This document shows, one piece after another, positions 24,163 to 37,400 of a stretch of DNA of 64,000 nucleotides. Source of the DNA: Akanthomyces muscarius (Eukaryota; Ascomycota; Sordariomycetes; Hypocreales; Cordycipitaceae); the NCBI RefSeq assembly GCF_028009165.1, contig NC_079244.1:186001-250000 (forward strand), in the 5' to 3' direction. Position numbers and translations under genes: made by a program. Under the pieces are notes generated by a model. It made no database searches. It was not told the origin of the DNA and was given only the letters and a program-made list of their open reading frames with translations. Numbering within the stretch: position 1 is the stretch's first letter; each line of letters starts with the position of its first letter.

Positions 24163-25338
24163 ATGTTTATACAGAAATCTTTGGCATCTGCCTTTGCTCT
24201 GCTGGGGTGCGCGTCCGCAGCGGTTATCCCCAACAATGACGGGTTTCCCAAGCCCGACGCGCAGCAATCGCTCTCCATTGCCAAAAGCGCCGGCGGCCTG
24301 CTTCCCAACGTGCCACTTCCTACCAAGCTGGGACCGGGAAGCAAAACCACATTCCAGCTGATTGCCTTCAACGAGCTGTTCGAAGTTGCCTTCTTCGACT
24401 CGCTCCTCCAAAACGTCACAAAAGGTGTCGAGGGTTACAAGATCAATGCTCACAAGGAAAAGATTACCAAGATCTTGACAACAGTGCGAGCGGTATGCAT
24501 TTTACCGTGGTGCACGAACAGTTGATCCAGTCTCTAACATCCAAGAAAACAGCAAGAAGAGCAGCATGCCATCGCTGCAGATGCCGCCCTCACGACAGCC
24601 GGCGAGTTCTCGCCAGCCGCTTGCCAGTATCAGTTTCCCACCAACGACCTTGCCAGCGCCATCAGCCTCGCCGAGACCTTCACGGCCGTCGTCCTGGGCG
24701 CACTACAAGGTGCCAATGTCATCTTCGCGAAAGAAAACCTGACAATCCCTATTCAGCTCATTTCCTCTGTCATTGGACAAGAGGGTGAGCAGAATGGCTT
24801 CTACCGCCACCTCATCAAGCAGGTTCCTTCGGAGTCGCCCTTCCTGACTACGGTCCCTGCCGCGTTTGCCTTTTCGGCCCTGCAGCTCTTCGTGGTCCCC
24901 GGATCGTGCCCGTTTCCCCTCGCAAACATCGATCTACCAATTCTGCCTCCGCTTGCGGTCAACGGCGGTCCTGTGGCCGCCATCGAGCCCAAAGACCAGA
25001 GCCTGTCCTTCTCGGCTGATCTCACCGACGCCAAGGACAAGAAGTCCTATGTCGGCTCCGACGGCTCCAAGCTCTGGCTGACTTACACCACCGGCCAGCA
25101 GAAGCCCATCTCGGTGTCCATCACCAACGTCAAGTGGAACGGCGACAAAATCTCTTTTGACGCCGACTTTCCTTTTGAGGAGAATGTCATGATGGGCTTC
25201 AGCCACGCCGCTCTTACGACAGGGAAGGACTTCGCGTCTGCAGACGATATTGTCAGCGCGGCACTGGCTGCGCCCGCCATCATCCAGGTGGAGCACACAT
25301 CGGACTGCAAGAAGCTGGCGGATGACCTCTACCGTTGA
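24163..25338 (+). CDS. secreted LsdA-like (late sexual development) ferritin-like protein
   Basis: Two exons, 24163..24492 and 24553..25338 (371 aa). The 60-nt intron 24493..24552 has a GTATGC donor and an ACAG acceptor and is phase 0. A signal peptide covers about residues 1-20. The N-terminal half looks like a ferritin-like four-helix domain, with ELFEVAFF (Glu71/Glu74) and EEQH (Glu112/Glu113/His115) just across the splice junction, then GQEGEQNGFYR. These acidic and His residues resemble a di-metal site. The C-terminal half, from about residue 240, is beta-rich. The family includes Aspergillus LsdA and Rds1-like stress proteins, expressed in sexual development or starvation; the biochemical role is unsettled. 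The assignment is by motif recollection. Confidence 0.8.
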
Positions 25339-27266
25339 TGAGGCCATGACAGGACATATAATTGCCTGATATGCGTTCATGAATTTGTATTAGAAAGCGA
25401 CATGGAATTGGGGTTTAACTTTGTAAATATGATTTGCGCTCAGACTCAGCGTACTTGGCACCGTGCGCTGGCGCTCTCTGCCATCTTGCGTGGCGGACCA
25501 ATGCATTGATGACCAGTGCAATAATTTCGGCGACTACGGGAGAGCTACTTTTACATCTATGCCAAACTGGAAATCGGAGGAAGAAGCGAAGAAGCGGAAT
25601 AATTAGAGCTCCGAATAGACTACAAATTATCGTTCGCAGTCAGCAGCCCATTGTCGACATTAGCACCGAAACACCGAAGCCATATGCCGTAGATGCATGA
25701 CAGCGACAACCCTGAGCGCGTCTTCTTCAACTTCGACGACGGCCATGCCTGGGCGGGCATGCGACAAGCCCTGATCCATACCACTGTCACCTGCTGGTCC
25801 CACCGGAGTATTGCTGTACTTGTATGGAGGATGGTTTAGAGCTTCAATTGGTCGAATAGAGTATTTGAAGCTTCCCGTCATATTTTATATGATACCCCAT
25901 CGATTTTAAGACTGCTAGTGATCTGATTGTAGCTTTGAGAATCAATCTGCCACAGAGGCGAGGCTTGATTAGCCGTTCATAGGGAGCTTCCAGGCAACCT
26001 GGAGGATCGACTGCGTGAACTGTTCGCGGCCCGCTTCTCCGTACTAGCGTGCCATAGCTGACTACCACGTTGGTCGTTTTTGTTATTTATTTTGTTGATT
26101 TTGTAGATTCTGTTCCTTCTAAGTAGCTTACAGCTACTGGCCGTATTATGTGCCAACTGTCTGCATGCTGTCTTCACTATCGGCACTTATCAAACAGTAC
26201 CTCTCAAGAACTGCCGCGAGTTGTAAAAGAGGACGTGGAGGTCGACGCCACATCCCCCGCGTACTCTGGAACGCATCGGCGCCATTCAACCCCGCTCAGT
26301 GACTAAAGCTGGCATCCAGCTTGGAGCAATAGTCGTCTAAATAACTACTCAGCGGCAATTGCTGGGTGTATGTGTGTGGTGCCTACTTCTAGCCGTTACT
26401 CGGGAGAATCGATGTCAATTTTTAGCCGAAGACCTGCAGACACTATGTGCTAGCAACACTGCGCAATGAACAGAGCGATTGGGCACAGCAAATGCCGACT
26501 ACCCCGGCCTGTGACAGAGACTATACAATGAGCGGCATACCACGTTGCACTGGTTCTGGGCGGGGATAGCCCAGAAAATTGACCAGGTTCTAGTTGCGGT
26601 TTAGCGGGATTTCGCGCCCTTCAATCCAATTCCAGGCCGTGAAATCGTATTTACCAGAGAGATGTCTTGTTGAGGATGATTCTAGCGTTAACTAGTTGAC
26701 TATTTAGCTTGCGCTGGGACCCCTCTCCCGTCGGGTCCTTTGCAGTGCGCCCAAGGCTCAAGAGGTAGTTGCGCAACACAGGCCTTCAGTGTGGACCGAT
26801 TATTATTAGCGGCCTACTGGCACGCTCTCGACTGAGTCTTGGTGGGATTTCTGCCCCCTCGAACACAACGAAATGCAAAGCGAAGACCAACTAGGAAGTC
26901 TGCCGCGGAGGTTCTATGTCTCCTCCCTTGTGGCTTCTATTCGTTGTCATGTAGGCCCTCACTACAAATCAGCCCAGTCTTCATATCTGCATGGATACGA
27001 TGGGTCGTCGGCTGTGCAACAATATTGCCGACGGGCGAAACCCTGTATGTAGACCGTTCAATAGGCACCATTCTGCCCCAATATACATACCGTGGGGCAA
27101 CCTTAAAGTACCTTCCATCTATGTACCGATGAAAGGGACCTGACTATTTTAGATTAGTACTTAATGCAATCGTATGATGATAAATATGTCAAGCTGCGCA
27201 TCTTGGGGGTTTCTTGACCTTCTACAGCGCTGTCTCTTCTCTCTCTGAGGGAAGAATATATCGACG
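25339..27266. other. intergenic region, no gene seen
   Basis: 1.9 kb between the LsdA-like and GH18 genes. Frames are short and uncharacteristic. I saw no transposase remnants, long repeats or tRNA-like folding. Confidence 0.5.
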
Positions 27267-28214
27267 ATGAAGCTTTCTGTGATTTCTTTCGTCGCCGCAG
27301 GCGTGGCTTCGGTCATGGCTAGGTCTGCCTCGGTTTGCCCAAGCGACAACACTCATGCCACAGGAGCCACGCTCCAAAAGATTGTCGACTACAAGAAGGG
27401 AGACCATCAGATTATGGCTGGCTACTTCCGATCTTGGAGAGACACCGCCAGCTCCACAGTCAACAAAGTCTCTATGCTCGATTTGCCGGACTGCCTAGAC
27501 ATTGCCTTCGTCTTCCCGGAAGGCGATGAGCCTGATACCTTTTATACTGCTCTGAAAGATACCTACGTCCCAGAGTTGCACAAGCGTGGCACCAAGGTCG
27601 TCCGAAGTGTTGGGATTGCTCAGCTGATCAGCACCGATTGGGACAATACGCCTGCTGGATGGCAGGGCCTCGCCGATGATCTCATGAAAAAGGTCGATAA
27701 CTACGGACTGGATGGATTAGATATTGATGTTGAGCAAAACCTCAACTCCGACCAGCTCAAGCAGGCCACTGGTGTTTTCAACGCCCTTTCCAAGAAGCTG
27801 GGCCCCAAGTCCGGAACCGGCAAGTTGCTCATCTTTGACACCAACATGGATGGCAGCCAGCCCCTCTGGCGCAACGTATACCCTACCATCAGCTATGTTC
27901 TGATTCAGTCCTACGGTCGCAGCATCAGTGGCTTGCAGAGCACCTACAGCTCTTTCAGCCGCTACATTTCGAGCAAGCAGTACCTTATCGGGTTTTCCTT
28001 CTACGAGGAGAATGGCGCCGATTGGGGTGATACGACCACTCCCATGACGTCTAGTCGTGCTTGGCAATACGCCAAGTGGCAGCCCTCGGGCGCGACCAAA
28101 GGTGGCATTTTCTCCTATGCTATTGACCGCGACGGAGTTGCCATTGGCGACAATGAGCTTCAGCCGACCGACTTCACCTGGACGCGCAAGCTGATTTCGG
28201 CAATGAACCCGTAG
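27267..28214 (+). CDS. secreted GH18 endo-beta-N-acetylglucosaminidase
   Basis: A single-exon 315-aa protein with a signal peptide (about residues 1-19, ending near VMA-RS). The GH18 barrel carries the catalytic signature DGLDIDVE at residues 149-156, with Glu156 as acid/base and Asp154 assisting substrate-assisted hydrolysis. Preceding strands read MAGYFRSW, CLDIAFVFPE and TKVVRSVG, as in the small fungal ENGase group (Endo T / Eng18 type), which cleaves the chitobiose core of N-glycans, rather than the larger chitinases. No chitin-binding module is present. It probably acts outside the cell on glycoproteins during nutrient recycling or host contact (inference). About 1.9 kb upstream is free of other genes. 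Confidence 0.86.
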   Translation: MKLSVISFVAAGVASVMARSASVCPSDNTHATGATLQKIVDYKKGDHQIMAGYFRSWRDTASSTVNKVSMLDLPDCLDIAFVFPEGDEPDTFYTALKDTYVPELHKRGTKVVRSVGIAQLISTDWDNTPAGWQGLADDLMKKVDNYGLDGLDIDVEQNLNSDQLKQATGVFNALSKKLGPKSGTGKLLIFDTNMDGSQPLWRNVYPTISYVLIQSYGRSISGLQSTYSSFSRYISSKQYLIGFSFYEENGADWGDTTTPMTSSRAWQYAKWQPSGATKGGIFSYAIDRDGVAIGDNELQPTDFTWTRKLISAMNP

Positions 28215-29390
28215 TTTAGGGACATTCGCACGGCGAACGGATACATGTATCCTCAACAGCCTTGTACATGATGAATTTAAATGATTAATGCATATACGCG
28301 TTGCTGGTGATTCCGGGTTGCCACGGGCACCATGCACCTCGACGCGCGCACACACTAGCTTCGCGGTTTTATTTTTTTTTAAAAAATGTCATGTGGCGAA
28401 AGCTTTTCCGTACACTTTCTTCGAGGCTCTAGATCAAAGCCCCGGGCTGTGGACTATTGTTTTATAAACCTCGCGACTAGTGTGTTGTACCATTAAGGCA
28501 TTCTGAGCAAATGATTTTCGATCTTGGATTTTGTCAATCGGGAAGCAGGCAGCACACTGAGTTCAAAAGTCGTTTCGTTTGAACAGTAAGTCACAGCTTT
28601 ATGTCGCCAGAACTACAGGTAAAATGATAGGCCTGGTTGGCTAATGAGCTGCCTAAAAATTTTCTTGCCATCGTCCAAGTTTTTCGTTTCATTTTTAACA
28701 GGGAAGATAACACTGCGACTACTGCTGCCGATTTGCTAGTCCCATATCATAGTTACTGCCAACTTCATTTTCTGTCAGGCTGACAGTAAGGAGAGAATAA
28801 TTTTAAGGAATGACTACCTTCTAAGTACAGATTGAGTAGCGCAATGCGGCCAGGGTGGGCTTCAAACGTTGCTTTTCTATATAATTCTCCGAAATTCCCA
28901 ACAAATCCCCTTTGTCGCAAATATGCGAGCGTTTCAACACAGGTGCTTAATAGCAGCGATGGTCAGGTTATATCCATCCACCCTTAATAGCTCAGCTCGG
29001 AGTTAATTCGGGTAAACAGCTGTCGGCAGTGTGTTCATAGACATATGGGTGTGATAGATAGTGGAGGGGTGTTAAGCTTGCTTCAAAGCTCCGTCGCTGC
29101 TGCAGTATTAGCCAGGGTATCAACGAGGTGCTCTCCGTGAGGTTCAGTGCGCTGTATATTATTAAAAATAAAGTCTTTCAGCTATTTCTCACATATTCCA
29201 TCCTATGAGGCCACCCTACTGTTTTTGTGCTTGCCAGCGGTGTCAGAAGTTCGGCTAGAAGCGGCGTTCAACTAACTAGTTGCGCAATAACGCCAACGTG
29301 CCAGCTGGCAAACTAAGTTACGCCTCGCATTGCAAGTGCTTGAACCCCGATAGGGAGGAATTGCATGTCTCAAAACATCCTACCACCGGC
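28215..29390. other. convergent intergenic region, no gene seen
   Basis: 1.2 kb of AT-leaning sequence between the 3' ends of the GH18 and FSH1-type genes. No coding or RNA feature is supported. Confidence 0.5.
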
Positions 29391-30077
29391 CTAACATTTG
29401 CGATACAGTGAGTCGATCCATTGAGCGATGTATTGCGTATCTTTCGGGTTTCGTGGCATTTCGTGACCACCGTCATAGGTGAAAGCCATCGCATGGTTTC
29501 CGATTTCAGACTTTGAGAGTGTCGTGCCTTGGGCTGCCAGAGTATCCAATCGCCCAGTTGCGTGAAAGGTGGGCGTTCTCAAGCCGAGGATAGGTCGGCC
29601 ACTGTCAAATTCAAGCGACGGAGTGCTTGCTCCCGAGTCCAAGTAGTCCTGCCCAAAAAGCATTGGGAGGCGCACTTCGCCTGCAAAGACCCCAAATCGG
29701 TAGTCTACATAGGGGAGCCCAATGATCCGACGGCGCTGATCGCGAAGAAGGAGCCCAAGGCCCACTGCTGCGCCCTGCGAAAAGCCCAGGATGCCTGCAA
29801 TGTTTGGCGTAGTTGACTCCAATTCATCCAGCAAGTGAATTGCTTCGTCAATAGAAGCCGTTTGTGAAGGAGAACTATTGCCAAGCCAGGAGTAGAACGG
29901 AGCCTCATCCTCGAATATAGGCAGTATGTTTGGTCCCGCTTCACATTCGTTCGGGGCATTGACAAAGACGCATTCAAAGCGGCGCTCAAGAAGGCGAATC
30001 AGTGGCATGCACTGAATCTCAAATATCTCAGCATTGGCACCGCGTCCATGCAGACAAATAATGACGGGCTTCGACAT
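29391..30077 (-). CDS. FSH1-family serine hydrolase, candidate cluster thioesterase
   Basis: A single-exon 228-aa alpha/beta hydrolase of FSH1 type. It begins KPVIICLHGRGANAEIF; the nucleophile elbow is GFSQG with Ser100, and the triad is completed by Asp178 (GRLD) and His205 (GGHEMP). It has no signal peptide, so it is probably cytosolic. FSH1 relatives in fungal polyketide clusters act as separate hydrolases that release or edit chains on the synthase (LovG is the known case). Here the gene is divergent from the PKS-NRPS start, 1.3 kb away, which supports a partner role. The alternative is a housekeeping esterase that happens to be adjacent. Confidence 0.85.
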   Translation of the reverse strand: MSKPVIICLHGRGANAEIFEIQCMPLIRLLERRFECVFVNAPNECEAGPNILPIFEDEAPFYSWLGNSSPSQTASIDEAIHLLDELESTTPNIAGILGFSQGAAVGLGLLLRDQRRRIIGLPYVDYRFGVFAGEVRLPMLFGQDYLDSGASTPSLEFDSGRPILGLRTPTFHATGRLDTLAAQGTTLSKSEIGNHAMAFTYDGGHEMPRNPKDTQYIAQWIDSLYRKC

Positions 30078-31402
30078 TGCTTAAAATTGGACGATTTTAT
30101 CGTTCAACTCCATGCAATGGTTTGTCTTGTTCGCCTGGTAGTAGACAATGAGGCTTAATGGCGAAACTAGAATGGTCAAAACGAGGGGAGCGACACAGAC
30201 ACCAGAAAATTACATGCAGATAAAGTACAACGTAACTTCGCATTAAAACCGGTTTACAGGCCTGTGAAATTACGTTCGATGATCATAAGAATCGGTCTAC
30301 GCCCGGCAAAATCTTGCCGTGACGCCCTTCGGGTTGAGCCTCGGGGTACAGGCAGGCGAACTAATTGTCGGAACACACATGACGTGATTCGCATGTGTAT
30401 GAGTATGCATTCAACCGTATTTCGCGATGTCATGAAGTTGCCTGCCGACTGCCAAGCTTCGATGAGCTGAATTTTTTATGCAGATCGCGTTTTATCCCCA
30501 TTTAGAATGGATGCCAACTAGTGGTTAGCCGATGCGGCATCCGAGCTTGCCTTGCGCCCCATGCGCCACTATTAAAATTATCTGAGAAGGATTTCAAGCG
30601 GATCGCCTACGTGGCTTGGCAAGTTAGCTAATATCGGGTGGCGGCATTCCTTGATTGTAGACCACGAATTAGCGGTTCAGCTGAAACGCGATCGACCATT
30701 GTGTTCTTGCGATTGGTGTGCGGCGCAGAGAATTGTGTTGCATCTGAGACTCACCCAGCCATGTTATACGATTGGTGCGAGCGTTGCCGGCTTGCCGTGT
30801 GCCCGGAATTCGCATCAGCGCTAGGCGAGGATGCCCTGCACGAGTGCGGGAGCCACGAAGACGTAATGTGGCAGAGCTTCCAGCCGTTTTGGCCCGAGAG
30901 GCTGCCATAAACGACAACACTAGAGACCACGATGTCGCATAGCCATCGGATATAGGTGAGGTATTACTACACTGCATCTCAGCCGCAGAGGGTCCTTGGA
31001 TCTAGTCCGTCTGTCTTCACCTCATCATCGTAGACCATCATGGTGAATCGTGGCGCATTTCCTCCGCCGGGATACTGTGCGAGCGGCATGTGAGTTGGCT
31101 ACGTTTCAATGACGAGAAGCAGGGCCGAGGCGGGCTCAGTCTGGTCTGTGCGGAGAAATCGGGAAAACAAGAACAGGATGGGGAGTAAGAAGAATAAGAA
31201 TAAAACAAAAATGCAGTTGTGCTTAATATAAAGTCACGGAAGTATGTGCGCAGGGTAGAAGTGGAGGCCAAAGACCGTACTCTATATCAAGTCTGCCTCC
31301 CAAGCTTCGCAGTCTAACGAATCATATCTCAAGTGCTACTTATCTTTCAAGTTTGCTGCCCGCTACCCTTTCTTCATATTATTTCAAGTATCAAGCACGA
31401 AA
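30078..31402. other. shared divergent promoter region of hydrolase and PKS-NRPS
   Basis: 1.3 kb between two divergent start codons, so both promoters lie here and co-regulation is plausible. No further gene is supported; the frame at 30638-30910 shows no family features. Confidence 0.5.
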
Positions 31403-34400
31403 ATGAGTGAGATAAAGAGATCATCGGATACGCAGGACCGAAGCGTTATCGTCGGCGCTGCCTGCCGAGTTCCGGGTGCTACAAACTTGCACGAACTTTG
31501 GGACTTACTCAATTCGAAACGAGATGTTCAAACAAAAATGCCCTCTAATAGATATAATGCCGACGCATTCTATCATCCTGAAGGGGCAAATAAAAGCACT
31601 GTGAGTTTTGACTCCTGCTATCCTACTCGTCAGCCTCTCTACTCATACTGATGGGGGAAAACAATAGAGCAATGCTATGTTGGGTTATTACCTCGACCAG
31701 CCTCTAGACCAATTTGATGCCGCGTTTTTCAACATCTCGGGCAAAGAGGCCGAAGCTATGGACCCACAACAAAGATTGCTGCTTGAAGTGGTTTACGAGG
31801 CTCTTGAAAATGGTACGTAGTGAGCAGACTTGGCAGATTGCTACTATCGCCCCACTCGGAGTTCGGAAGGTACATACTAACCGTTTCTTTAGCTGGTGTT
31901 ACCTTGGAAGAGATCCGGGGCACGAATACAGCAGTCTACGCAGGCTCTTTCACATACGACTACCAGTCAATGACAAACCGTGACTTGGCCCAGTATCCCA
32001 AGTACACAGTGACCGGAACTAACGCAAACGCCATCCTGGCTAATCGGATCTCTTATGTTTTTGACCTTCATGGGCCCAGTGTTCAAGTAGACACTGCATG
32101 CTCGTCCTCCTTGACTGCCTTCCATCTTGGCGTGCAAAGTCTACAGACTGGGGAATCTGATATGGCCATCGTTTGCGGAACTGCCCTGCACTTTGACCCC
32201 ACAATCTTCATCACCATGGCTGAATTTGGTATGCTATCGACGGACGGGAGGTGCCGCCACTTCGACGCTAGTGGCTCAGGCTACGTTCGGGGCGACGGCG
32301 TGTGTGCCGTAGTGTTGAAACGCCAGCGTGCCGCCGAACTCAATGGCGATCGCATCAGAGCAGTCATTAGAGGCACAGGCACCAACCACGACGGTGTGAA
32401 AGAAGGAATGACACTGCCCAATAATAAAGCCCAAGCACACCTAGTGCGCAACATTTATAAGAACGCCGGCCTCGATCCTCGGGATACAGGCTACTTCGAG
32501 GCCCACGGCACCGGCACTCAAGCTGGCGACCCTCGCGAGGCACTTTCCATAGGCGAGGTGTTCGCAGCCGGGAGAGAAGATCCCCTCTATGTCGGCTCTA
32601 TCAAAACGAACATAGGCCATTTGGAAGGCGCGTCTGGCTTGGCCGGTGTCATGAAAGCTATGCTGAGTGTGGAACGTGGCAAAATTCTACCCAACATGCA
32701 CTTCAATACACCCAACCCAAAGATTGACTTTGAGGCGTTAAAAATTCAGGTTCCAAAAGAAACCATCGAATGGAATCCTGAGAACGGAATTCGTCGCGCA
32801 AGCATCAACTCATTCGGTTTCGGTGGCGCCAACTCCCACGTGGTGCTGGAAAATTACGCGGAGATCCAGCAATCAGTTTTGGATAACAAAATCGCCGGAG
32901 TTGTACCAAAGCGGCCATTCATTTTGCCTCTTTCTTCGCACTCTGAGAATGGTGGCAAGCTGCTACAGCAGAAGTTGGCCAAATACATCAGCGACCATCC
33001 TGACACACTAGTGCAAGATCTAGTGCACACGTTCAGCACACGGCGAAGCCTGCACCGTTTCCGCTCCTTCGCTATCGGTGGTGATCTGAAGACGATAAAT
33101 GATGCAGCAACAGCACTTAGCCCTTTGGCGAGTTGGAAGCAGGCTGGCAAGTCGCCAAGATTGGGCTTTGTTTTTACTGGCCAAGGTGCGCAGTGGTATG
33201 CCATGGGCCGCCAACTCATTGAGCAGAACGACTTCTTCAAGAACACTTTGACGGAGTGCGAGAACGTGTTGAAGACACTACCTGATGCTCCAAGTTGGTC
33301 AATTTTGGACGAGATGACCAAGCCCGAAAACGAGTCGCGCCTCTCGCAGAGTGAATTTTCGCAGCCCCTTTGCACTGCTTTGCAAATTGCTCTTGTCGAT
33401 ACTCTCAAGAACTGGGGTATTCAGCCAGCAGCCACCATCGGCCACTCGTCAGGCGAGATTGCTGCAGCTTACTCCGCCGGCATATTGAGCAGACGTGACA
33501 CGATTATTTGCGCGTACTATCGTGGCCTGTACATGTCAAAGGGTCGCCATGGCACTGCTGGCGCTATGATGGCGGTAGGACTGACTGAGGCCGAGGCCAC
33601 CATCGAGCTTGCTCCATTTACTGGGCGAGCGGGCATCGCTGCAGTCAACAGCCCCTCTAGCATTACGCTCAGCGGAGACAAAGATGCAATTTTGCAGATC
33701 AAAGAAAGTTTGGAGAAAAAGAAAGTCTTTGCCAGGCTGCTCCAAGTTGAACAGGCGTTTCACTCGCACCACATGTTGCCACTGGCGCCGGGATTCCAAC
33801 AAGCCCTGGCGTCGACCGATGGGTTTTCGCCTAAAGCCGCCAGCATTCCCATGTTCTCGAGTGTTACAGCTCGCGATTCGAGCGCAAGGCCAATGGATGG
33901 AGTATATTGGTCTGACAACATGACTGGGCGAGTTCGGTTCTCTGATGCTGTAACCGGCATGGTACTTGGGGAGGACGACCAGCTAGCAGTGGATGTCTTG
34001 GTAGAGATCGGTCCTCATCCTGCACTCAAAGGACCCGCTAAGCAAACCATCAGGCCGCTTGGAGTCGGTGTTGATACCCCCTACATCGGGTCTCTCGATA
34101 GAAAAATCCCTGCATACGAAAGTCTGCTGGCTTGTGCTGGCCAGCTCTTTTCACTGGGGTATCCAGTCGACCTGGTGGCGGCCAACAGTGACCATGTCTC
34201 TGCCGATGACGGCAGCAAAACTACCAAGGTTTTGGGCAAGCTTCTCGAAAACACGCCGACATATTCATGGGACCACAAATCTTTCTGGTCTGAGACCAGA
34301 TGGAATAAAGAATTCAGGCAGCGACCCTACCGTCACACTATCCTTGGAGCTCCCGTGCCCGGATCGCCATCCACCAACCCTCGCTGGCGAAATTACATAC

Positions 34401-37400
34401 GCCTGTCAGAGCTCCCTTGGCTCAGGGATCACAGCATTGATGGCAGCATCCTGTTTCCTGCAGCTGGATTCTTTACCCTTGCCATTGAAGCGCTGGTCAG
34501 AACTACTCCTACCAACGCAGCTCATGACATCGTATTGACAAATGTGCGAATTAAGTCTGCGTTGGCAATTCCCGACACCGAGGCTGGGGTCGAGATAATG
34601 ATTGATCTTCTTTTGGAAGAGACTTCTCATGATAATGGCCACTCTTACCGATTTACTGTTTACTCCTTCACTGACAGTGGAGCGACCGTGCAGAACTGCT
34701 CTGGAGGGATCGCTGTCGTTCCCCCGAAAAGTAATCAGCTAGGCGAATGTACTGCCACATTTGAAGAACTACAGCTTAAAATGCAGTATCACGCATCTGC
34801 AGAGAAGTTTTACACCCGTCTTCACGCCCTTGGCTTGCAGTATGGCGATGCATTCAAGCTGATTGATGGAGCATTCCAAAGCGCCGACGGCGCCTCGGTC
34901 GCCCTGCTCGACTTCGACCCAATCAGGGTTCGAACAGGTGATGCTGCACTGGATAGCTGCGTTCTACACCCTACATTTCTGGATTCCAGCTTTCACGTCA
35001 TCCTCTCTGCACTGGAATCGAAATTCGGTCGCTCTCTAACGGATGCTTACGTTGCCACGTCTTGCGGGTCTCTGCGGGTCTCGTCGCCAATGACTTCGCG
35101 ATGCAAGAACTCAAACGGGCAGAAGTACTGGGTGAATGCGAACACCAACGTCATTAACCAGCGTTTGAGCTCCAGTAGCATTAGTGTTTGCGACGTGGGA
35201 TCCACGGAGCCTCTCATTGAGCTGCGTGACGTGCAATTTACTGCTCTCAGCTTAGCCGACACGCAGGGCCATTCGGGTGACTATTTCTTCCGGACGACAT
35301 GGAAACCTGTCTTTAGCTTTTTGGGATCAAACAAAACCGAACCAGATATCTCCAGTGTTGATGAGCTAGTGGCTTGCTATGCCCATCAATACCCTGGCAA
35401 CAGTATCTTACGCATCCAGGAGGGCGTTCAGGCCGCCGAAGTCTCGGGCTTGTATGATCTTTTGGTGCTTGAGAAAGGCTCCCAGCATGACATTAAATTG
35501 CACATGAAGCCAGAAAGTTTTATCGTTACAGAAGAGTCTCACCCGATAACAGAGAACCTGCAACTCAAGTTCAAACAAGGAGCACTGAAGATTTGGCAAA
35601 CAGCTGATGCTCCACCTACGCCTTTTGCGCTCACGATCCTTGTTTCATCTTCCCCGTCAGAAGCATCTCTCAGCCTTATTCGCTCTATTGAGAGTGAGCA
35701 CATTTGCTTTGAAGTGTCCGTCAAAGCTCTGTATGAGATGAAAGAAGACATGGTTTCGGGTAGCAATATCCTCTCTCTGGTCGAGCTTGATGAACCGGAA
35801 TTCGGCGTCCATCCTCGGGCACTTGACGATTGGAACAAGCTACTCTATATCTTGTCTTCGAAATCTGTGGGCCTTGTCTGGCTACAGAAGCGCGGTACCT
35901 TGGGCCAATCTGTTGTGCGTAATATATTCAGGGTCGCACGCGCTGAGAACCCTAGTCTGGAAACGACTATTCTCAAGGTGCCAAGCAGCTATGCAACGAA
36001 ACATATCCAAGACTCGATTCAGTACGCCTTCAAAACGTCAGTCGAAGGCGAAGAGCTAGAAATTCAAGACGGCTGCCTACTATTGCCGCGTATCGAGGCC
36101 GACAAAACGCTCACCTCCCGGTACTGCGAGATTCCAGCGGTCGAATCGTTCACTAGCCAATGTGTGCGTGTTTCACCGGGCCTGTTCAGCTCATCTATTC
36201 CAAAGGAAGTTTTTGAAGTCAACAACTCGTTCAGAGGTCATCCTATTGCGGATGACGAGGTTGAGGTTGAAGTACAAACCTCGATGCTCTTGTCGCGAGC
36301 AGAAGCAACTACGTCAAGTGTTGGTACAATTACCCTAGCCGGCGCTTCCTCAGGATTGAAAACAGGACAGCAGGTTCTTGTCTTGGAAATTAATATGGCT
36401 GCACATGCATCTAAGCTTCGTGTGAAGGCGCCGCTGGTATTTGCTCTCAACGTCAAAACCCTTGCGCGAGCTGCTACTATTTCAACGCAATTGCTACAAA
36501 CGGCCTACGCTATCTATGAGGTGGCCAGAGTCCAACAGGGCGACACCTGTCTAATTTACGATGCTGCTACTCCGGCAGGCCAGATCGCCATTTCTCTGCT
36601 CGAGGCAATTGGCTCAAAATTCATGGCAGTTGTTCGAAGAGATTCTGATCGCACCCATCTGCTTGAGCAACACAGACTGTCCGATGATACAGTCGTCGTG
36701 GATTCGGAGCGCGACCTTCGCACGACTATTGAAAATGCATCTCACGGGAATCTATACCGGCTTTTATTGAATTGTTCCGAAGACGACCGGTCTGGCTGTG
36801 ATTTGGAAAGATTCGCATCCTGCAGTCACCTGGTCAATGTCGGCAGTGTAGCCCACGAGACTTGCTTGGCTCTGACCCACGAAATGGTTAGCAGAGATCG
36901 TTCCAGGTTACAAGACATATTCAACAATGGGTTGAGGACCCTTGAAGCCTCTGGTTATACATTCCCTAGCCCTGGGAGCCTGCACAGACTACCATATAGT
37001 CAGGCGGCGGAAGCAATGCAGACTCTGCAAGCAAACCCGCAACTACAGCAAGTGTTGCTGTATGCAGACGGCTCCCCCATTCCAGTTCAGGGCTGCATCA
37101 ACACAAACTCTAAGCTTTTAGACGCGGACAAGACGTATCTACTGTCAGGCTCATTCGGCGATGCAGGATGGTTATTGGCGCAGTGGCTCCTCCGCAAGGG
37201 CGCTCGTAAGCTCAGCGTCCTGGCTCATCCGCTATGTGTGCCGCTGCCGCAGCAAGCCATTACCTGGCTAAAACAGCGTGGTGTTGATATCACAATCCAT
37301 GCCATCAAACTTGATGAAAGCAATAGCGTGAGAGACTGGTTGACCTCGCTGCGCGGAAAAATTGGAGGCGTCATTCAGGGCGCTCTTCCAGCCAAGTCAC

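Noticed and set aside
25339..27266. Degraded transposon in the LsdA-GH18 gap
   Set aside because: No terminal repeats, transposase-like frame or strong AT bias was visible.
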